A stretch of DNA of 64,000 nt from CAVSRC01 sp963782045 (GCA_963782045.1 CAWAIR010000036.1:37167-101166), one strand, 5' to 3'; shown: positions 1 to 9,314, counted from the stretch's first letter. Translations and numbers: made by a program. The notes: generated by a model from the letters alone, not told the origin.

Positions 1-2
1 AC

Positions 3-329
3 GTCGCGGTCGAGGGCGTGCGGCCACAGCCGGACGGCTCGGTCAATGTCGACGGCTCGGTGCCGATCCGCGACCTCAACCGCGTCATGGACTGGACCCT
101 GCCCGACGAGGAGGCGACCACCATCGCCGGCCTCGTCATCCACGAGGCACGCATCATTCCGGAGCCCGGCCAGGCCTTCACCTTCCACGGCTTCCGCTTC
201 CAGGTGCTGCGCCGCAACCGCAACCGGCTGACGGCGCTGAGGATCACGCCGCTCTCCAAGCTGAAGGCGATCACTGCCCCGCCGGCGCCGGCAGTGCCGC
301 CGCCCAAACCCGCCGGCCCCGCCGCCTGA
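3..329 (+). CDS. HlyC/CorC-family transporter, C-terminal part (cut by window edge)
   Basis: Only the last 108 codons are present; the gene begins before the window. The visible part matches the CorC_HlyC (transporter-associated) domain found at the end of DUF21/CBS-pair membrane proteins. It has the typical acidic opening, a stretch reading VDGSVPIRDLNRVMDW, a TIAGLV segment and a final basic strand with LTALRITP. In this family the domain is a cytosolic module thought to bind adenine nucleotides and modulate ion (Mg/Co or Na) efflux. The CBS and membrane parts are not visible, so the exact family member cannot be named. The tail is rich in Pro and Ala, as is common in alphaproteobacterial versions. 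Confidence 0.85.
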   Translation, partial: VAVEGVRPQPDGSVNVDGSVPIRDLNRVMDWTLPDEEATTIAGLVIHEARIIPEPGQAFTFHGFRFQVLRRNRNRLTALRITPLSKLKAITAPPAPAVPPPKPAGPAA

Positions 330-398
330 GGCTTCCGGATTTCGGCCGCATTCGGCGTTTTTCATCGTCCCTTTCGGGTGAGGGAGGGCGATTTTCCC

Positions 399-1538
399 AT
401 GCAATTCGATCTGGTCATCGTCGGCGCCAGCTTCGCCGGACTGGCGGCGGCGCGCACCGCCGCCTCGCGCGGCCTTGCCACCGCGGTCATCGAGGCCAAG
501 CCCGATGTCGGCGCGCGCGTGGCCTCGAGCGGCATCCTCGTCCACGAGGGGATCGAGGAGATCGACATCCCGCACCACCTGACGCGGCGGGTGCCGGGCG
601 TGCGGCTCTATTCGCCGAGCCTGAAGAGCGTCGACCTGTTTTCGCCGGGCTACGCCTTCTTCACCACGCGCACACCCGACCTCCTGCGCTGGATGGCGCA
701 CGAGGCGCGTGCGGCCGGCGCCCATGTGCTGACCGCCACCCGCTACGAAGGCGCCCGCCGCGAGGGCAGCCTCATCCGCCTTGCCGGCATCGACATTTCC
801 AGCCGCTTCCTGGTCGGCGCCGACGGCCTCAAATCGCGGGTCGCCGCCGATTTCGGCCTGTCGGCCAATCGCGCCTTCCTCACCGGCCTGGAAGTCGAAC
901 TGGAGCCGAGCGAGACCGTCGATCCGCGCTTCCTGCACTGCTTCGTCGATTCGCGCCTGGCGCCCGGCTACATCGCCTGGGCGGCGCCGGGGCCGGACGC
1001 CATCCAGCTCGGCCTTGCCGTCCGCCACGGCGACAAGCCCGACCTCGCCCGCTTCATGGCGCGCACCGAGCGCCAGTTCGGCTGGAGCCGGCTGAAGGTC
1101 GTCGGCCGGCGCAGCGGCCTCATCCCCTGCGGCGGCCCGCTCCGCCGCACCGCCGCGCCCGGCGTGCTCCTCATCGGCGATGCCGCCGGCTGGGTATCGC
1201 CGGCCACCGGCGGCGGCATCCAGCTCGCCTTCCGCTATGGCCGCCGCGCCGCCGCGCTTGTCGCCGATCACCTGCAATGCGGCGGGCCGGCGCCGGAGGT
1301 CCCGCTGGCTCACGAGATTCCGCGCTTCCGCGCCAAGTCGGCGCTCCGCCGCGCCCTCGACCTCGCCCCGCCCAACGTCCTCATCAACCTGGCGCTGGCC
1401 ACCACGCCGGCCCGCCATTTCGCCGAAAAGCTCTACTTCCACAGCCGCAACACGACCGGGGTCGACCGGGCCGCCTATCTCAACTGGCTGGAAAGCGAGA
1501 TGCGGGCAGACGGCCGCACGCCGCTGCTGCAGGGCTAA
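399..1538 (+). CDS. FAD-dependent oxidoreductase, geranylgeranyl-reductase-like
   Basis: 379 residues. The N-terminus has a dinucleotide-binding fold with the glycine motif GASFAGLAAA about 10 residues in. A second FAD motif, GDAAGWVSPATGGGI, lies near residue 265; it is typical of geranylgeranyl-reductase-related and PHBH-fold flavoproteins. The substrate is unknown; relatives reduce polyprenyl chains or hydroxylate aromatics. I chose ATG 399 over an in-frame GTG at 378 because AGGGAGGG at 381-388 is a good ribosome-binding site for 399 and would lie inside the longer version. The stop overlaps the end of the convergent bolA by 4 bases. No membrane segment is seen. Confidence 0.8.
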   Translation: MQFDLVIVGASFAGLAAARTAASRGLATAVIEAKPDVGARVASSGILVHEGIEEIDIPHHLTRRVPGVRLYSPSLKSVDLFSPGYAFFTTRTPDLLRWMAHEARAAGAHVLTATRYEGARREGSLIRLAGIDISSRFLVGADGLKSRVAADFGLSANRAFLTGLEVELEPSETVDPRFLHCFVDSRLAPGYIAWAAPGPDAIQLGLAVRHGDKPDLARFMARTERQFGWSRLKVVGRRSGLIPCGGPLRRTAAPGVLLIGDAAGWVSPATGGGIQLAFRYGRRAAALVADHLQCGGPAPEVPLAHEIPRFRAKSALRRALDLAPPNVLINLALATTPARHFAEKLYFHSRNTTGVDRAAYLNWLESEMRADGRTPLLQG

Positions 1539-1804
1539 TGCGCCGTCGGCGCCTTGGCCTCGATGGCCAGCGCATGGACGCCGCCGCCGAGTTCCTCGGC
1601 GAGCGCCTCGTTGATCATGCGGTGGGTGTCGACCCGGCTTTTTCCCGCAAAGGCGGACGCCGTGATGCGCACGCGAAAGTGGGTGTTCCCTTCCGGCCGA
1701 TGGGCGTGGTGACCCTTGTGCTGGTGGGACTCGTCCACCACTTCCAGGGCGTCCGGCTGGAAAGCCGCGGTTAACTTGTCCCTGATTCTATCTGCTACCG
1801 TCAT
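1535..1804 (-). CDS. bolA: BolA family protein
   Basis: 89 residues, the usual size for BolA. The class-II-KH-like fold signature is visible: an N-terminal helix (IRDKLTAAF), then LEVVDESHQHKGH, then FRVRITASAFAGKSRVDTHRMINEAL. The conserved His residues used for Fe-S coordination with monothiol glutaredoxins are present in the HKGHHAH segment and in the RMINEAL helix region. BolA proteins form complexes with glutaredoxin and act in Fe-S handling and stress-dependent morphology. In Hyphomicrobiales this gene commonly lies next to a J-domain gene and cobS, as here, where the J-domain gene is divergent. The 3' end overlaps the convergent flavoprotein gene by 4 bases. Confidence 0.93.
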   Translation of the reverse strand: MTVADRIRDKLTAAFQPDALEVVDESHQHKGHHAHRPEGNTHFRVRITASAFAGKSRVDTHRMINEALAEELGGGVHALAIEAKAPTAH

Positions 1805-1875
1805 TGCATTGGTTTCCGCCGGTTTTTGGCGCCTGTCGCCTTGTCGGCGTCACACACCGCGACCATAATCCACCG

Positions 1876-2490
1876 ATGGACCTGAACTCCAAATATTTCG
1901 ACCGCATCCGCATCTCACCCGGTGACGCGGCGGTCGAGGACCCCGAGGCCGCCCCTTGCGAGGCGCCGGGCTGCGCCCACATGGGCGGCTACCGCGCTCC
2001 CAAGGGCCGTGGGCACGAGGGCAAGTACTGGAACTTCTGCCTCGACCACGTGCGGGAATACAACAAGTCCTACAATTACTTCGCCGGCATGGCCGACGAC
2101 GAGATCATCGATTATCAGCGCTCCGCCTCGACCGGCCACCGGCCGACCTGGTCGATGGGCGTCAAGGGCGCGGCGCGTGCGGCGGCGCGCGACACGCGCT
2201 TCACCTGGTCGGCGGCCTTCGCCGATCCCTTCGGCATTTTCGGCGGCGACGGCCCCCGCACCGAGCGGAAGAAAGAGCCGGAACGCCGGCCGCTGCGCAA
2301 CCTGGAGCGCCGCTCCTTCGCCGCCCTCGACCTCGACGGCCACGAGGAAGGCCACGAGATCAAGGCGCGCTACAAGGCGCTGGTAAAGCAGCTCCATCCC
2401 GACGCCAACGGCGGTGACCGCAGCTCCGAAGACCGGCTGCGACAGATTATTCAGGCTTACCACTACCTGCGATCCGTCGGTTTTTGCTAA
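1876..2490 (+). CDS. J-domain (DnaJ-like) protein
   Basis: 204 residues. The C-terminal quarter is a J domain: a helix reading YKALVKQLHPDANGGDR contains the HPD tripeptide that stimulates Hsp70 ATPase, and a final helix IIQAYHYLRSVGF follows. The N-terminal part has conserved Cys/His spacing (CEAPGCAHMGGYRAP ... FCLDHVREYNKSYNYFAGM) as in the alphaproteobacterial DnaJ-like family located upstream of cobS. The start at ATG 1876 (MDLNSKYFDRIRI) fits the family N-terminus; the longer open frame upstream lacks homology-like sequence. It is probably a specialised co-chaperone for DnaK, with unknown clients. It is divergent from bolA and on the same strand as cobS, 82 bases upstream. Confidence 0.88.
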   Translation: MDLNSKYFDRIRISPGDAAVEDPEAAPCEAPGCAHMGGYRAPKGRGHEGKYWNFCLDHVREYNKSYNYFAGMADDEIIDYQRSASTGHRPTWSMGVKGAARAAARDTRFTWSAAFADPFGIFGGDGPRTERKKEPERRPLRNLERRSFAALDLDGHEEGHEIKARYKALVKQLHPDANGGDRSSEDRLRQIIQAYHYLRSVGFC

Positions 2491-2572
2491 TACGACGGTT
2501 CCCGGCCATCCCCAGGGCCGGATTCCCTCAAATCTTCACAAGCGTCCTTGCGTGGCGCGACGGAGAATGACC

Positions 2573-3559
2573 ATGGCTGAAGCCGCGCTCGAACAAGCCC
2601 CCCTGCCGGATATGAAGATATCCGTGCGTCAGGTCTTCGGGATCGACACCGATCTCGAAGTGCCGGCCTATTCCGAGGCCGACGAGCACGTGCCGGACAA
2701 CGATCCGGACTACCTTTTCGACCGCGAGACCACGCTCGCCATCCTTGCCGGCTTCGCCCGCAACCGCCGTGTGCTGGTCACCGGCTATCACGGCACCGGC
2801 AAGTCGACCCACATCGAGCAGGTCGCCGCCCGGCTCAACTGGCCGTGCGTGCGCGTCAACCTCGACAGCCACATCAGCCGTATCGACCTGATCGGCAAGG
2901 ACGCCATCGTCATCCGCGACGGACTGCAGGTGACCGAGTTCCGCGACGGCATCCTGCCCTGGGCGCTGAAGAACAACATCGCGCTGTGCTTCGACGAATA
3001 CGACGCCGGCCGGGCCGACGTGATGTTCGTCATCCAGCGGGTGCTCGAGGTCTCCGGCCGGCTGACCCTGCTCGACCAGAACAAGGTTATCCGCCCGCAT
3101 CCCGGCTTCCGCCTGTTCGCCACCGCCAACACGGTCGGCCTCGGCGATACCTCGGGCCTCTATCACGGCACCCAGCAGATCAACCAGGGCCAGATGGACC
3201 GCTGGTCGATTGTCACGACGCTCAACTACCTGCCGCACGACAACGAGGTGAACATCGTCGCCGCCAAGGTGCCCAACTACCGCGACGAAAAGGGCCGCGC
3301 CATCATCGCCAAGATGGTGCGCGTCGCCGACATGACCCGCAACGCCTTCATCAACGGCGACCTGGCGACGGTGATGAGCCCACGCACGGTGATCACCTGG
3401 GCGGAGAACGCCGAGATCTTCGGCGACATCGGCTTCGCCTTCCGCGTCACCTTCGTCAACAAGTGCGACGAGCTGGAGCGCAGCCTCGTGGCGGAGTTCT
3501 ACCAACGCTGTTTCAACCAGGAGCTGCCCGAATCGACCGCCAACGTGGTGATGACGTGA
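2573..3559 (+). CDS. cobS: Aerobic cobaltochelatase subunit CobS
   Basis: 328 residues, close to the roughly 330 of characterised CobS. It is an AAA+ ATPase of the MoxR/CobS type. The Walker A motif GYHGTGKST lies near residue 70, followed by HISRIDLIGKD, the Walker B-like LCFDEYDAGRAD, and FATANTVGLGDTSGLY. With CobT and CobN it inserts cobalt into hydrogenobyrinic acid a,c-diamide in the aerobic cobalamin pathway, in the cytosol. ATG 2573 is preferred over ATG 2567 because GGAG at 2562-2565 sits 7 bases before 2573 and only 1 base before 2567. cobT follows 318 bases downstream, with a small reverse-strand gene between them. Confidence 0.95.
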   Translation: MAEAALEQAPLPDMKISVRQVFGIDTDLEVPAYSEADEHVPDNDPDYLFDRETTLAILAGFARNRRVLVTGYHGTGKSTHIEQVAARLNWPCVRVNLDSHISRIDLIGKDAIVIRDGLQVTEFRDGILPWALKNNIALCFDEYDAGRADVMFVIQRVLEVSGRLTLLDQNKVIRPHPGFRLFATANTVGLGDTSGLYHGTQQINQGQMDRWSIVTTLNYLPHDNEVNIVAAKVPNYRDEKGRAIIAKMVRVADMTRNAFINGDLATVMSPRTVITWAENAEIFGDIGFAFRVTFVNKCDELERSLVAEFYQRCFNQELPESTANVVMT

Positions 3560-3565
3560 ATGGCC

Positions 3566-3817
3566 TCAGCCGGGTTCCTCAAGAGCCGCGAGACGCATCT
3601 CGATCGCTTCCCGCCGCTCCTCGACCTCGGCGGCTGCATAGCGCCCGAGGACACGCTCGCCATTGAGGGCCTGCCGGATATTATCCATGCACGTACGAAC
3701 GTCATCAAACCTCTGGTCGGTTAGCGCAGACCCGCGCTCGACCTTGAGGTCCAATGCCTTCACGGCTTCGCGGATTTCACGAAGCAAATGCAGCGTTTGG
3801 CTCTGTGGCTCGGCCAT
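3566..3817 (-). CDS. Small hypothetical protein inserted between cobS and cobT
   Basis: 83 residues from MAEPQSQTLHLL. The sequence is helical and charged, with heptad-like spacing (LREIREAVKALDLKVERGSAL, then DNIRQAL and EERREAIEMRLAALEE). It looks like a short coiled-coil protein, similar in style to small hypothetical proteins that begin with a phrase like TLHLLREIR. It has no catalytic motif, signal peptide or membrane segment. It lies on the strand opposite to cobS and cobT, and its stop is 7 bases from the cobS stop. The start at 3817 was chosen because the residues before it (MYWASAEPV) look non-conserved. Function is unknown; a DNA- or partner-binding accessory is only a guess. Confidence 0.6.
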   Translation of the reverse strand: MAEPQSQTLHLLREIREAVKALDLKVERGSALTDQRFDDVRTCMDNIRQALNGERVLGRYAAAEVEERREAIEMRLAALEEPG

Positions 3818-3877
3818 GACCGGCTCCGCAGACGCCCAATACATGCCGAGCTAACCGACCCGCAAAGACAGACGCCG

Positions 3878-5783
3878 ATGACTCCCACCAACGACACCCC
3901 GCGCGCCAAGGCGGTCGAGAGCCCGACCGAGCCGTTCAAGCGCGCGGTGGTGGGCTGCATGCGCGCCATCGCCGGCGAGCCCGAGCTGGAGGTTTCCTTC
4001 GCCGCCGACCGGCCGCAGCTCGCCCAGCTTAAGGCGCGCCTGCCCGAGCCACCGCGCAAGATGACCGCCCACGACGTGGCGGTGACCCGGGGCGTCGGCG
4101 ATTCGCTGGCGCTGCGGCTGGCCTGCCACGACCCCGCCGTCCATCGCGCCCACGCCCCTGTCGGCAAGGACGCGCGCGCCGTCTACGACGCCGTCGAGCA
4201 GGCGCGCGTCGAGGCGCTCGGCGCCAACCGCATGTCGGGCGTCGCCGACAACCTCTCGGCCATGCTCGAGGAGCGTTATCACCGCACCAGCTATCAGGAA
4301 ATCACCGAGCGCGCCGACGCGCCGCTGGAGGACGCAATCGCGCTCATGGTGCGCGAGCGGCTGACCGGCAGGGCGCCGCCCAAGTCGAGCCGCAAGATGG
4401 TCGCGTTGTGGCGCGACTGGATCGAGGAGCGCGCCGGCCAGGACCTGTCGCGCCTGATCGGCTCGATCGACGACCAGGCGCGCTTCGCCACCGAGGTGCG
4501 CGAGATCCTGACCGCCCTCGACATGGCCGACGAGCTTTCCGGCGACGCCGGCGAACAGGGCGACGACGACGAAACCGGCGACCAGGACGACGCCGAGGGC
4601 ACCTCCGACCAGTCGGAGGGGGCCGACGCCGAGGCCCAGGAGGAGATGGACGCCTCCGCCGAGGAAGGCGATGCCGGCGAGGGCGAGGCCAGCGAGGCCG
4701 ACGCCGAGCAGACCATGGACGACGCCGACATGGCGGACGCCCAGGACACCGGCGAGGCCCGCCGCGCCGAATCTCCCTTCTCCAACCAGCCGCCACTGGT
4801 CGACTACAGCGCCTTCACGTCGAAATTCGACGAGATCATCAACGCCGAGGAGCTTTGCGACATCGCCGAGCTGGAGCGTCTGCGCGCCTACCTCGACAAG
4901 CAGCTCGCCCACCTGCAAAGCGCGGTCGGCCGGCTGGCCAACCGCCTGCAACGCCGCCTGATGGCGCAGCAGAACCGCGGCTGGGATTTCGACCTCGAGG
5001 AAGGCATCATCGATGCGGCGCGCCTGTCGCGCGTCATCGTCGATCCGATGCACGCGCTCACCTTCAAGGCCGAGCGCGACACCGACTTCCGCGACACCAT
5101 CGTCACCCTGCTCCTCGACAATTCCGGTTCGATGCGCGGTCGGCCGATCACCGTCGCCGCCACCTGCGCCGACATCCTCGCCCGCACGCTGGAGCGCTGC
5201 GGCGTCAAGGTCGAGATTCTCGGCTTCACCACGCGCGCCTGGAAGGGCGGGCAGTCGCGCGAAGCGTGGCTGCAGGCCGGCAAGCCGCCCAACCCCGGCC
5301 GCCTCAACGACCTGCGCCACATCGTCTACAAGGCCGCCGACGCACCCTGGCGCCGCTCGCGGCGCAATCTCGGCCTGATGATGCGCGAGGGCCTGCTCAA
5401 GGAGAACATAGACGGCGAGGCGCTGGCCTGGGCGCACAGCCGCCTGCTGGTCCGCCCCGAGCAGCGCAAGATCCTGATGATGATCTCCGACGGCGCGCCG
5501 GTCGACGATTTCGACGCTGTCGGTCAATCCCGGCAACTATCTCGAACGGCACCTGCGCTACGTCATCGAGGAGATCGAGACGCGCTCGCCGGTGGAGCTG
5601 ATCGCCATCGGCATCGGCCACGACGTCACCCGCTACTACCGCCGCGCCGTGACCATCGTCGATGCCGACGAGCTTGCCGGCGCCATGACCGACAAGCTGG
5701 CCGAGCTGTTCGACGAGAACGCGATGCCCGAGCCGATACGCCCCTCCCGGCAGCCCCGCCACAAGCGCCCGGCCCTGCAATGA
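3878..5783 (+). CDS. cobT: Aerobic cobaltochelatase subunit CobT (one frame break)
   Basis: About 634 residues after repair, the usual CobT length. The N-terminal domain is followed by a very acidic low-complexity linker (about residues 220-290, mostly Asp/Glu/Ala/Gly). A C-terminal VWA domain carries the MIDAS motif DNSGSMRG near residue 410. CobT forms the chaperone-like CobST complex that activates CobN for cobalt insertion. The frame breaks at the T run 5509-5511: removing one T restores DDSTLSVNPGNYLERHLR and the C-terminus to the stop at 5783. The family ending ADELAGAMTDKLAELFDE is present in the restored frame. The stop overlaps the next ATG (ATGA at 5780-5783), so the two genes are probably translationally coupled. 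Confidence 0.92.
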
Positions 5784-6850
5784 CGCCGAGGCGGCTTGGC
5801 GTCGCGCTCCTTGCCTGCCTCGCCGCCCTCGCCGCGCCATCGGCGCAAGCCGGCGACCCCGGCTTCACGCCGATCGCGGTGACCGCCCGGCCCGTCTCCC
5901 GTTTCGCCCTCGCCACCGCCGGCACGCACTTCGGCGCGCTGGAGTTTCTGGGCGGGCTGCAGCTTCTCTCCAGCGATCCGCACTTCGGCTCGCTTTCCGG
6001 GTTCGATTTCGCCGCCGACGGCCACACCATGGTCGCCGTGGCCGACACCGGCTTCTGGTTCACCGCCAAGCTTGCCGAGACCGACGGGCGGCCCATCGGC
6101 GTCAGCGAGGCGATGCTGGCGCCGATGCTCGACGCCCACGGCAAACCCTTTGCCAACAAGAACGCCGCCGACGCCGAAGGACTGCGCCTGGTCACCCGCA
6201 ACGGCCGCCAGACCGCCTATGTCTCCTTCGAGGAGAAGGCGGCGGTCACCCGCTACGGCGCCGCGCCCGATCTCGCCCACGCCCGGCGCAGCGACCTGCC
6301 GCTGCCCGGGTTCGTCAACCACATCAGGGCCAACAAGGGCCTCGAGGCCATCGCCATAGCGCCCGCCGGCGGAGCGCTCGCCGGCGCCATCGTCGTCATC
6401 GCCGAGCGCTCGCTCGACCGTGCCGGCAACCATCGCGGCTTCGTCATCGGCGGCAGCCATCCCGGCGCCTTCACGCTGAAGCGCGATGCACCCTTCGACG
6501 TCACCGACGCCGCCTTCCTGCCGGACGGCGATCTCATCGTGCTGGAACGCAGTTTCTCCTACACCACCGGCTTCGGCATGCGCATCCGCCGCATCGCGGG
6601 CGCCGCCATCCGTCCCGGCGCGCGCCTCGACGGGCCGGTGCTGATCGCCGCCGACATGGGCGAGCAGATCGACAACATGGAGGGCCTCGCGGTGCGCAGC
6701 GGTGCCAACGGCGAGACGATCCTGACGCTCGTCTCCGACGACAACGGCAACCGGTTCCTGCAGCGCACGATGCTGCTGCAGTTTGCGCTTCCCCCATCCG
6801 CCTCGCCCACGCCGGCACCGCCGTTCCCGGTGCCGCGGCCGCAGGGCTGA
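5780..6850 (+). CDS. Secreted esterase-like/phytase-like protein
   Basis: 356 residues. A signal peptide is clear: a short basic start, the hydrophobic run LGVALLACLAALAA, and a probable cleavage after AQA. The mature part fits the phytase-like (esterase-like activity) beta-propeller family. Features include GALEFLGGLQLLSSDPHFGSLSG near the start, GFDFAADGHTMVAVADTG, NAADAEGLRL, and a final segment DNMEGLAV ... LVSDDNGN. The name reflects family annotation; no enzymatic activity can be read from the sequence. The protein probably acts in the periplasm. It overlaps cobT by 4 bases, as is common in Hyphomicrobiales. The C-terminus is Pro-rich. Confidence 0.82.
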   Translation: MTPRRLGVALLACLAALAAPSAQAGDPGFTPIAVTARPVSRFALATAGTHFGALEFLGGLQLLSSDPHFGSLSGFDFAADGHTMVAVADTGFWFTAKLAETDGRPIGVSEAMLAPMLDAHGKPFANKNAADAEGLRLVTRNGRQTAYVSFEEKAAVTRYGAAPDLAHARRSDLPLPGFVNHIRANKGLEAIAIAPAGGALAGAIVVIAERSLDRAGNHRGFVIGGSHPGAFTLKRDAPFDVTDAAFLPDGDLIVLERSFSYTTGFGMRIRRIAGAAIRPGARLDGPVLIAADMGEQIDNMEGLAVRSGANGETILTLVSDDNGNRFLQRTMLLQFALPPSASPTPAPPFPVPRPQG

Positions 6851-6953
6851 AACGAACCCCGCGCCCGGGAGGCCGTCGCCGGGCCGGCGATCCTTTCGGC
6901 GGCCGGGATGCGCTACGCTCAGCGCCAGTCCGCATGAAAACCGGAGTTCAGCT

Positions 6954-8882
6954 TTGACGTCCCCTCAGACAGCGCCCTTCGGCTCGTGGAAGTCGCCGCT
7001 CACCTCCGACCTGATCGTCGCCGGCAGCATCCGCCTCGGCATGGTGGCGGTGGACGGCGGCGACATCTACTGGAACGAGGGCCGTCCCGCCGAACGCGGC
7101 CGCCAGGTCATCGTGCGGCAGCGCCCGGACGGCTCCCGCCAGGACGTGAACCCGGCGCCGTTCAATGCCCGCACGCGCGTCCACGAATATGGCGGCGGCG
7201 ACTATGTCGTCCACGACGGCACGGTCTATTTCGCCAATTTCGCCGACCAGCGCCTCTACAAGGTCAAGCCCGGGGAGGAACCGCGGCCGCTGACTCACGC
7301 CGAAGGCCATCGCTACGCCGACGCTGTGGTCGATGCGCCGCGCAACCGGCTGATCTGCGTCCTCGAGGACCACAGCGGCGCGGGCGAGGCGCGGAACGGC
7401 ATCGTCGCGGTGGATCTCGATTCGGGTGACGAAACGCCGCTCTCCGGCGGCGACGACTTCTACGCCAGCCCGCGCCTCAGCCCCGACGGCACGATGCTGG
7501 CGTGGCTCGCCTGGAACCACCCGAACATGCCCTGGGACGGCTGCGCGCTGCACGTTGCGGCGCTCGATCGCGCGGGGCGGCCGGCGAACCCGCAGATCGT
7601 CGCCGGCGGACCGACGGAGGCCATTTTCCAGCCGCAGTGGTCGCCCGCCGGCGTGCTCCATTTCGTTTCCGACCGCACGGGCTGGTGGAACCTTTACCGC
7701 TGGCGGGACGGTGCGATCGAAGCGGTTGCGCCGATGGAGGCGGAGTTCGGTGCGCCCATGTGGATCTTCGGGCTCTCCACCTACGGCTTCGCCTCGCAAC
7801 AGCGCATCGTCTGTACCTATAACCTGCGCGGCACCTGGCGCTTGGCCGCCATCGACACGACCAGCGGCAAGCTGGAGCCGATCGACACCCCATTCACCGA
7901 CATCAGCGGCCTGCACATGACGTCCACCGGCGTCGTGTTCGTCGCCGGATCGCCGTCGCGCGGCCAAGCCGTCGTCTCGCTCGACCTTGTCAGCGGCACG
8001 ATCAAGACCATCCGGCGCGCCAGTGAACTCGAAATCGATCCGGGCTACACCTCATCGCCCGAGACGATCGCGTTTCCCACCGCAAACGGCCTCACCGCCT
8101 TCGGCTTCTTCTATCCGCCGCGCAACGACGACTTCGTGGCCCCCGCCGGCGATCTGCCGCCCCTGTTGGTCATGAGCCACGGTGGCCCGACCAGCGCGAC
8201 CAGCGCCACGCTCTCGGCGCGCGTGCAGTACTGGACCAGCCGCGGCATCGCCGTGCTCGACGTGAATTACGGCGGCAGCACCGGCTATGGCCGTCCCTAC
8301 CGGGAGCGCCTCAACGGCGCCTGGGGGATCGTCGATGCCGCCGACTGCGCCAACGGCGCCCGTCATCTGGTGAGCGAGGGCCGCGTCGACGGCAAGCGGC
8401 TGTGCATCACCGGCGGCAGCGCCGGCGGCTACACGACGCTCTGCGCGCTGGCCTTCGGCGACACGTTCAAGGCCGGCGCCAGCCACTACGGCGTCGGCGA
8501 TCTCGAGAGCCTCGCCCGCGAAACCCACAAATTCGAGTCGCGCTATCTGGACCATCTGATCGGTCCCTATCCGGAGCGCCGCGACCTCTATGTCGAACGC
8601 TCCCCGATCCATTACCTCGACGGATTCGACTGCCCAGTCGTGTTCTTCCAGGGCCTGGAGGACGCGGTCGTGCCGCCCAACCAGGCCGAGACGATGGTCG
8701 CGGCGCTGCGGCTGAAGGGCGTTCCGGTGGCCTACCTGCCCTTCCTGGGCGAGCAGCATGGCTTTCGCCAGGCCGAGAACATCAAGCGCGCTCTCGACGG
8801 TGAGCTCTATTTCTACAGCCGCGTCTTCGGCTTCGATCTCGCCGATCCGGTGGAGCCGCTCGCCATCGACAATCTCAAATGA
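6954..8882 (+). CDS. Prolyl-oligopeptidase-family (S9) peptidase
   Basis: 642 residues from a TTG start. GGAG at 6943-6946 sits 7 bases upstream, and the product begins MTSPQTAPFGSWKSPL, so I prefer this to longer readings. An N-terminal seven-bladed beta-propeller (WD40-like repeats with phrases such as LSPDGTMLAW) is followed by an alpha/beta-hydrolase domain. The catalytic triad is visible: Ser in GGSAGGY near residue 486, Asp in GLEDAVVPP near 566 and His in GEQHGF near 601. The NYGGSTGYGRPYRERL segment is typical of the acylaminoacyl-peptidase/DPP subgroup. No signal peptide is seen, so it is probably cytosolic and degrades oligopeptides. It is followed by the convergent rpmB terminator. 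Confidence 0.9.
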   Translation: MTSPQTAPFGSWKSPLTSDLIVAGSIRLGMVAVDGGDIYWNEGRPAERGRQVIVRQRPDGSRQDVNPAPFNARTRVHEYGGGDYVVHDGTVYFANFADQRLYKVKPGEEPRPLTHAEGHRYADAVVDAPRNRLICVLEDHSGAGEARNGIVAVDLDSGDETPLSGGDDFYASPRLSPDGTMLAWLAWNHPNMPWDGCALHVAALDRAGRPANPQIVAGGPTEAIFQPQWSPAGVLHFVSDRTGWWNLYRWRDGAIEAVAPMEAEFGAPMWIFGLSTYGFASQQRIVCTYNLRGTWRLAAIDTTSGKLEPIDTPFTDISGLHMTSTGVVFVAGSPSRGQAVVSLDLVSGTIKTIRRASELEIDPGYTSSPETIAFPTANGLTAFGFFYPPRNDDFVAPAGDLPPLLVMSHGGPTSATSATLSARVQYWTSRGIAVLDVNYGGSTGYGRPYRERLNGAWGIVDAADCANGARHLVSEGRVDGKRLCITGGSAGGYTTLCALAFGDTFKAGASHYGVGDLESLARETHKFESRYLDHLIGPYPERRDLYVERSPIHYLDGFDCPVVFFQGLEDAVVPPNQAETMVAALRLKGVPVAYLPFLGEQHGFRQAENIKRALDGELYFYSRVFGFDLADPVEPLAIDNLK

Positions 8883-8906
8883 AAACGGCGCCCGCGAGGG
8901 CGCCGT
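8881..8906 (-). terminator. Rho-independent terminator of rpmB
   Basis: A 9-bp perfect stem (ACGGCGCCC at 8885-8893 with its complement at 8898-8906) encloses a GCGA tetraloop. On the reverse strand it is followed directly by TTTTC. It lies 28 bases past the rpmB stop and just after the stop of the convergent peptidase gene. Confidence 0.85.
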
Positions 8907-8934
8907 CGGTGATCCTGGAGAAGCCGGGGAGGGC

Positions 8935-9237
8935 TCAGGCGGTCGCCGCCTCGGCCGGCACCGCCTTCTTGGCGATCTGGTGCTTCAGCTTACGCGCCTT
9001 CGGCGACAACTCGCTGTCGCGGGCCGCGGCGAGGAACTTGTCGAGCCCGCCGCGATGCTCCACCGAGCGCAGCGCATGCGAACTGATCTTGAGGTTGACC
9101 GAGGCGCCCAGCGCCTCGCTCATCAGCGTCACCTGGTTGAGGTTGGGCAGGAAGCGCCGCCGCGTCCTGTTGTTCGCGTGGCTGACATTGTTGCCGGTCT
9201 GGACCGCCTTGCCGGTCAATTCACAGCGCCGTGCCAT
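8935..9237 (-). CDS. rpmB: 50S ribosomal protein L28
   Basis: 100 residues from MARRCELTGK, the alphaproteobacterial L28 length (about 97-100). Conserved features are the CELTGKAVQTGNNVSHANN opening, TRRRFLPNLNQVTLMSEALG, and the KISSHALRSVEHRGGLDKFL segment. L28 is a component of the large ribosomal subunit. The C-terminus ends in an Ala/Val/Glu-rich tail. It is a single-gene unit with its own strong promoter at 9315-9343 and its own terminator at 8881-8906. The 14 codons upstream in the open frame are not conserved, so 9237 is taken as the start. Confidence 0.97.
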   Translation of the reverse strand: MARRCELTGKAVQTGNNVSHANNRTRRRFLPNLNQVTLMSEALGASVNLKISSHALRSVEHRGGLDKFLAAARDSELSPKARKLKHQIAKKAVPAEAATA

Positions 9238-9314
9238 TGGATAATCCTCGTTCGCCGCCGGTTTGCGCCAATTCGGCATGCAAAGATGACGGGCCTTGTC
9301 GGAAAGTTGGCCTT

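Noticed and set aside
2528..3505. A long reverse-strand open frame inside cobS
   Set aside because: It is a high-GC shadow frame with Val/Asp/His-rich composition and no family resemblance; the forward strand is clearly CobS. Many similar shadows in the window were dropped for the same reason.
3788..6850. A single 1,020-codon frame joining cobT to the phytase-like gene
   Set aside because: It arises only because the T-run indel at 5509-5511 throws cobT into the frame of the next gene. Repair gives two normal-length proteins with an ATGA overlap.
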